From Sipunculus nudus (taxonomy: Eukaryota; Annelida; Sipuncula; Golfingiida; Sipunculidae): a stretch of DNA of 64,000 nt. The notes under the pieces were generated by a model. It saw only the letters and a list, made by a program, of their open reading frames with translations, was not told the DNA's origin and did not search any database. The stretch is from NCBI GenBank assembly GCA_026874595.1, contig CM049318.1, positions 45,242,456 through 45,306,455 on the forward strand, read 5' to 3'. This document shows, in pieces, positions 60,481 through 64,000 of the stretch; the stretch's first letter is position 1, and each line of letters starts with the position of its first letter. Both the position numbers and the translations under genes were made by a program.

Positions 60481-60909
60481 ATGATGAAGAATGAAAGAAA
60501 GACAGCATGAATGAAAGATTAAATAAATGAAAGAACGAAAGAAAGGTTGAATGATAGACAGATTGAATGAAAGAAAGATTGACAAAAATGACAAAATGAA
60601 TGAAAGATTGAATGAGATTGAATGAATTAATGAAAGAAAGAATGAATTATAAAAAGATTTAATGGAAGAAAGATGGAATGAATTTATGAAAGAACGAATG
60701 GATGATATAAAGACAAAATAAATGAAAGATTGAATGAATTAAGGTAGGAAAGAATGAATGAAAGAAAGAATGAATGAAAAAAAATAATGAAAGAAAGATT
60801 GGAGGAATGAATAAAAAAAAAGAATGAATGATAGACAGATTGAATAAAAGAAAGATTGAATGAATTAATGAAAGAAAGAATGGATGATAGACCGATAAAA
60901 TAATGAAAG

Positions 60910-60912
<3 letters not shown>
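60480..60912. repeat. Degenerate (GAAT/GAAA)n low-complexity tract
   Basis: Irregular reiteration of GAATGAA, GAAAGAAAGATT and TGAATTAATGAAAG over about 430 bp, a decayed tetranucleotide microsatellite. It explains the Ser/Phe/Leu-rich open frame on the minus strand at 60684-61058. Confidence 0.9.
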
Positions 60913-60971
<59 letters not shown>

Positions 60972-61101
60972 TCCTTTAATTAATAAAGCCAGCACTGAGC
61001 TTCTTGCAAACTCATCAAGATCAAAGTCAAAGAGCTTTGATCTAGTTATAGTGTACACAGTCTGTTTATGTGTGGATGATAGACCGATAAAATAATGAAA
61101 G

Positions 61102-61141
<40 letters not shown>

Positions 61142-61243
61142 TCTTTTAATTAATAAAGCCAGCACTGAGCTTCTTGCAAACTCATCAAGATCAAAGTCAA
61201 AGAGCTTTGATCTAGTTATAGTGTACACAGTCTGTTTATGTGT
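60881..61243 (+). repeat. Tandem duplication of a 171-192 bp unit containing (GA)n
   Basis: Unit 1 (60881-61072) and unit 2 (61073-61243) both run TGGATGATAGACCGATAAAA, a (GA)n tract, GATCTTC, TTTAATTAATAAAGCCAGCA, then GTGTACACAGTCTGTTTATG. They differ almost only in the length of the (GA)n tract and one C/T change, so the duplication is recent. Each copy holds the hairpin AGATCAAAG, 8-base loop, CTTTGATCT. Confidence 0.92.
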
Positions 61244-61324
61244 TGGTACCCTAACCTGAACTGCTCGATGTCAAGAATGAATAGTGAACAAATTATATAT
61301 ATATATGCATAAGTATGCACCATG

Positions 61325-61600
61325 TCCATAAGAACGAACAACGGATGTGAAGGCTGGCATCGGCGGATAAACTCCAAGGTCATCAAGAACACTCCTCTCT
61401 CAGTACCTCCTGATCCCGAAACTTCATGATGAGGCGAAACTCCTGCAGCTGCAGGTTAAGTTACTATCAGCCAACAAAGTAAAGACTTACCAGAAGTCCA
61501 AGTACAGGAAGTCTGAGACAAGAAAAGTGGGACTTTGGAGTACGTACGAAGCGGGGGATATCTCAACTTCAAAGTTCTTGAGGAGAGCAATTAAGCCGCC
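61325..61600 (+). pseudogene. Fragment of a Mutator-like (MULE) transposase C-terminal region
   Basis: Frame 1 from 61331 reads RTNNGCEGWHRRIN, which resembles the conserved NN-x-x-EGWH-x-R-x-N block I know from MULE-type transposases of invertebrates. A one-base shift near 61385 moves the homology to the next frame: YLLIPKLHDEAKLLQLQV, then LLSANKVKTYQKSKYRK and LWSTYEAGDIS. That pattern (H-x-EA, Q-V-x-L, basic RKYR, W-x-x-YE-x-G) continues the same domain to about 61590. The DDE catalytic region is absent. It lies inside the inverted repeats of 60106-62665, which supports the Mutator-like assignment. The family call is from memory of motif patterns and is moderately certain. Confidence 0.55.
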
Positions 61601-61834
61601 TCTATCAGCCCCATGCAGCTTACGACTATTTGACAACATGAATGACACAGGATTTATGCTAACTGTGATGGCATGGATAGTTTTGATATATAGAGATAAC
61701 TGATTGGTGTATAGAACTGTGTTGCCTTTCCAATCTGAATAAGAATTGTTTAGTACAGGCTTTAAAATGTTGTACAAGAAAAATCTGGTATAAATAAGTT
61801 TATTGTAACTCTTTAGTTGATAAATAACTTTTTT

Positions 61835-62280
61835 GTTAGATGTATATATCTAAACTTCTACTGTTTTCACTCTGTAAAATACGAAGAGTGTGATTTTTTT
61901 TGTTCGTTTGATGATTTTTCGGTTTTCGTATCTCGTTTTTATATTGTATATATACGAAATTCTTATAAACGTCAGCTCTTTGAGTTTAAATATGGTGTCA
62001 ATTCCCACCTTTGAATTTTTGTTTTATGTAGGCCTATATATCTAAACTACAACTGTATTCACTCGTTAATATTATCTAGTTCAGTAGTTGAATTCATGAT
62101 ATGTAACAGCAATACACCAGTTCTGATTCTTTGATTCACACATGTTCATTTGTACATTTTTAAATTGGTTTATCACAAATTTCATATTTCGGTTTTCATA
62201 CCTCCTTTATATTGTATATATTAAATTCTAATAAATTTGTCATTTCTCTTTGAGTTAGAATATGGTGTCATGCGTTTCAC
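61835..62280 (+). repeat. Diverged tandem duplication, ~200-230 bp units
   Basis: TATATATCTAAACT, then CACTCTGTAAAATA, TTTCGGTTTTCGTATCTCG, TATATTGTATATATACG, CTCTTTGAGTTTAAATATGG and TGTCA at about 61840-61995. These align in order with TATATATCTAAACTACAACT, CACTCGTTAATATTA, TTTCGGTTTTCATACCTCC, TATATTGTATATATTAA, CTCTTTGAGTTAGAATATGG and TGTCA at about 62034-62272. It is an older local duplication inside the Mutator-like element. Confidence 0.75.
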
Positions 62281-62490
62281 ACAAACTATTATAAATTAAG
62301 TATAAAAGTGTGTGCGTGTGTCAAATGTGTTCTGATTGGATATACATACTAAGCTATGTCGTATAGGCCTAACTTGTCCAAATGGAATTTTTAATATCTG
62401 AATCGCGCGTAGAAGAAATAATATTATGTATATAAACAATACATTGGTAATTTCATAACAGTTTAGGCAGGCAGGACATGTATATTACTT

Positions 62491-62650
62491 TGGTCCGAGA
62501 TCGTAGTTGCCAGATCACAAAGTGGTCCGAGATCGTAGTGGCCAGATACAAAGTGGTCCGAGATCGTCGACCGGGTGGTCCGAGATCGTGATGGTCCGAT
62601 TTGAAGTGGTCCGACTTCGTGTGGGCCGAGATGTAAAAGGTCCGAGATCT
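62491..62650 (-). repeat. Right inverted end built of GGTCCGAGATC-type units
   Basis: GTGGTCCGAGATCGT and related forms occur seven or eight times in 160 bp, ending GTAAAAGGTCCGAGATCT. It is the inverted partner of 60123-60262. It has more internal units than the left end, so the two ends have expanded unequally. Confidence 0.85.
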
Positions 62651-62657
62651 AGGTACC

Positions 62658-63029
62658 TCAAAAACATGTCTCCCTGGCTGAGCCTATTGTTGTGGCTATC
62701 GCTGGTATTGCCGTGACCACGCTTCCAGCTTTCCTTAACAATTTACCTGTGCGTGTAATCCTATAGTTACCGCTATATTTGAGCTCCTCCAGCACTGCTT
62801 TAAAATTCAGCTCAACCAGCCTCTCAACATGAGACTTCGAGGTTCTGATAAACACTCGAGGATCCTTTTTGAAAATTTTCAAATTACTAGCATGTTCCAA
62901 AACAGTGTTTTTATCTTTCATTCTTTCAAGTTCAATATTAACCAGACCCGGTTTGTTATTTCGAGATGTCAGGCGTTTAGTTTTAACGGTAGTCATGTCC
63001 TTTACCCCAACACCTTCAGACACAATCAC
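62658..63029 (-). pseudogene. LINE ORF1-like protein fragment
   Basis: A 123-codon open frame. Its middle part (KPGLVNIELERMKDKNTVLE, then VFIRTSKSHVERLVELNF, then YRITRTGKLL) has the layout of the single-strand nucleic-acid-binding ORF1 proteins of invertebrate LINEs: a KP-x-x-V-x-x-E-L strand, a basic helix, an IR-x-S motif, and a conserved ERL-x-x-x-NF helix. I infer this from motif style only. The C-terminal end (GSVVTAIPAIATTIGSARET) abuts the right edge of the Mutator-like element, and its stop codon overlaps the TCAAAAAC flanking repeat, so that insertion may have truncated it. No start context or poly(A) signal supports an intact gene. Confidence 0.35.
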
Positions 63030-63161
63030 CTCTGCATGCTCTTTTCATAATATCCTAATTTTCTGCCTGTGGCACACCGTAGGCAATAATTGTTATATAG
63101 TAAAGGTATATATCAAGTTAGTGTATAAATGATTAGTTATATAGGAATTTAATTTAGTGAC

Positions 63162-63236
63162 CATGCTGTGACCACCGGGCCTCAGGATGTCACAGCATGA
63201 TACAGGCTGGGCTTCTCACAGATGACCCCTGTATCA
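63162..63236. repeat. Two adjoining hairpins
   Basis: CATGCTGTGAC (63162-63172) and GTCACAGCATG (63189-63199) form a perfect 11-bp stem. TGATACAGG (63198-63206) and CCTGTATCA (63228-63236) form a perfect 9-bp stem sharing two bases with the first. They lie at the left edge of the candidate LTR below and might act in transcript folding or as paired binding sites. Confidence 0.7.
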
Positions 63237-63915
63237 GTAACACGTGAGTATATAGGGACCCCCCTGTGTGTTTGTAGACTTACTTTGCCATCATCATACT
63301 CAGCAGGTAGTTAAGCAACTTTAATGATTTCAGGCTCAAACATGTATCACCATTAATTCTACATGGATCCAGAATATCTAGAACATATCTTTTGTAATTA
63401 TTGAGATATTTGAATATACATAGAAATTGTAATTATCCTAGACAATGAAAAACGCCAGTTCTGTGTAAATTACCATATAAATATTTAATATTATGAGCTG
63501 AGATTTGGTGCATTCAAAGTAGTAAAGATGAAGTTTAATTAGTGTTAATTACAGGATTTTTCATATAATATTACAGAAGATATAGGTATATTAATCTCGG
63601 ACACAAAACACAGAAATTCAGTTTGTCATGATTTTAGGGGTAGAAGTCATAGCGTCGGTCACCCTCAGCCAGCCAATCAGCTCCCTGCTGGGGGTGATTA
63701 CTTAAGACCAGATGCCCATTAACAGTCACAGAGTCCGTTTTGAATTCAACATGTGCTGGACACCAGTAAGCCAGCCAGGGCTTAGCCAGTCAGTTCACTA
63801 GTGCCTGCCAGCCTGGAAGATATGTATGATTTATTTAAATAAAATATTTTGTGGACAATAATCAAGGATTCAAGTCATTAAACTACTTTAAAATGGTGGA
63901 GAGTCTTGGCGATCA
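63167..63915 (+). mobile_element. Candidate 5' LTR of a further LTR retrotransposon
   Basis: Possible start TGTGACCACC at 63167 (alternative TGTCACAGC at 63188), TATATA at 63249-63254, a CCAAT box (GCCAATCAG) near 63673, AATAAA at 63838-63843, and a possible CA end at 63915. A weak tRNA-Leu-type primer site (GGTGTCAG at 63920-63927, then diverging) follows within a few bases, and a gag-like ATG lies 58 bp further on. The boundaries are guesses, because the second LTR would be outside the window. Confidence 0.35.
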
Positions 63916-63972
63916 TACCGGTGTCAGTTGTAAGGGACAAGATCACAATTAAGAAATCAAGAAGTAAGTGAA

Positions 63973-64000
63973 ATGGAGCAATTAGCCCCACCAACTTTTA
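63973..64000 (+). CDS. Possible start of a gag-like ORF, cut by the window edge
   Basis: Nine codons, MEQLAPPTF, are visible before the edge. The short acidic/Pro-rich opening and its place just after an LTR-like region resemble gag starts of Gypsy-class elements. Too little is visible to confirm. Confidence 0.3.

Larger units (their letters stand above)
60106..62665. mobile_element. Degenerate Mutator-like DNA transposon with long inverted ends
   Basis: TCAAAAAC occurs at 60106-60113 and 62658-62665 and brackets an inverted pair. The left end (60123-60262) starts AGATCTCGGACCTTTTACAT. The right end (62491-62650), reverse-complemented, starts identically and stays similar for about 50 bp with two mismatches, then both continue as GGTCCGAGATCG-type repeats. 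Between direct and inverted repeats lie 9 bp (left) and 7 bp (right). A MULE-transposase-like fragment lies inside. Long inverted ends with an 8-9 bp duplication fit Mutator-like elements. The interior has been invaded by microsatellites and local duplications. It is non-autonomous and old. Confidence 0.6.

Noticed and set aside
60684-61058. Ser/Leu/Phe-rich minus-strand open frame
   Set aside because: It is a translation of GA and GAAT microsatellites.
62658-63029. Single LINE spanning the ORF1-like fragment and the reverse transcriptase at 57.5-59.7 kb
   Set aside because: Both are on the minus strand. Removing the Mutator-like element between them would leave only about 450 bp, too little for the endonuclease, and the frames do not join.

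Overview
The window is eukaryotic repeat-rich DNA with no convincing host gene. Two unrelated satellite arrays fill the first 49 kb, and a graveyard of broken transposable elements fills the last 15 kb. The element types (a Gypsy-class LTR element with a tRNA-Pro primer site, a LINE, a hAT-type MITE, a Mutator-like element, long tandem repeats) suggest a metazoan, most likely a marine invertebrate such as a mollusc. That taxonomic guess is inference. No tRNA, rRNA, CRISPR array or bacterial-type operon was seen.

Layout. 1-2506: 129-bp satellite, forward. 2507-7177: the same satellite, inverted and much more diverged. 7178-7677: exactly 500 N, a scaffold gap. 7678-44663: forward satellite again, about 285 monomers. 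This last block has nested higher-order repeats, a diverged sub-family with 68-bp deletion monomers, and an indel-rich stretch (about 8.8-23 kb). Part of that stretch looks like a badly polished duplicate of 34-39 kb. 44664-48870: a second satellite, twenty ~216-bp monomers, inserted inside the first array. The first satellite resumes for about 190 bp to 49058.

49059-52350 holds a decayed Gypsy-class element: leader with CT microsatellites, exact tRNA-Pro primer-binding site, gag, protease, and an integrase start directly after protease. It is cut off by a probable solo LTR on the minus strand. 52368-55830 carries an old tandem family with a 157-bp period that grades into longer related units, then repeats centred on a GGTGGCGCCACC dyad. 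57476-59665 is the 3' half of a LINE (minus strand) with a 213-bp hAT-type MITE inside it. 60114-62657 is best read as one degenerate Mutator-like transposon: long inverted ends built from a GGTCCGAGATC motif, an 8-bp flanking repeat, and a transposase fragment inside. 62658-63029 is a LINE ORF1-like fragment. From about 63167 to the right edge there may be another LTR element, with the first nine codons of a gag-like ORF at the edge.

The long open frames across the satellite (up to about 1090 codons on both strands) arise because the monomer is 129 bp (43 codons) and lacks stops in one frame of each strand. They are not treated as genes. The most informative observations are the satellite architecture and its assembly problems, the satellite-within-satellite insertion, the Gmr1-like order of the LTR element, and the nested and composite transposons.
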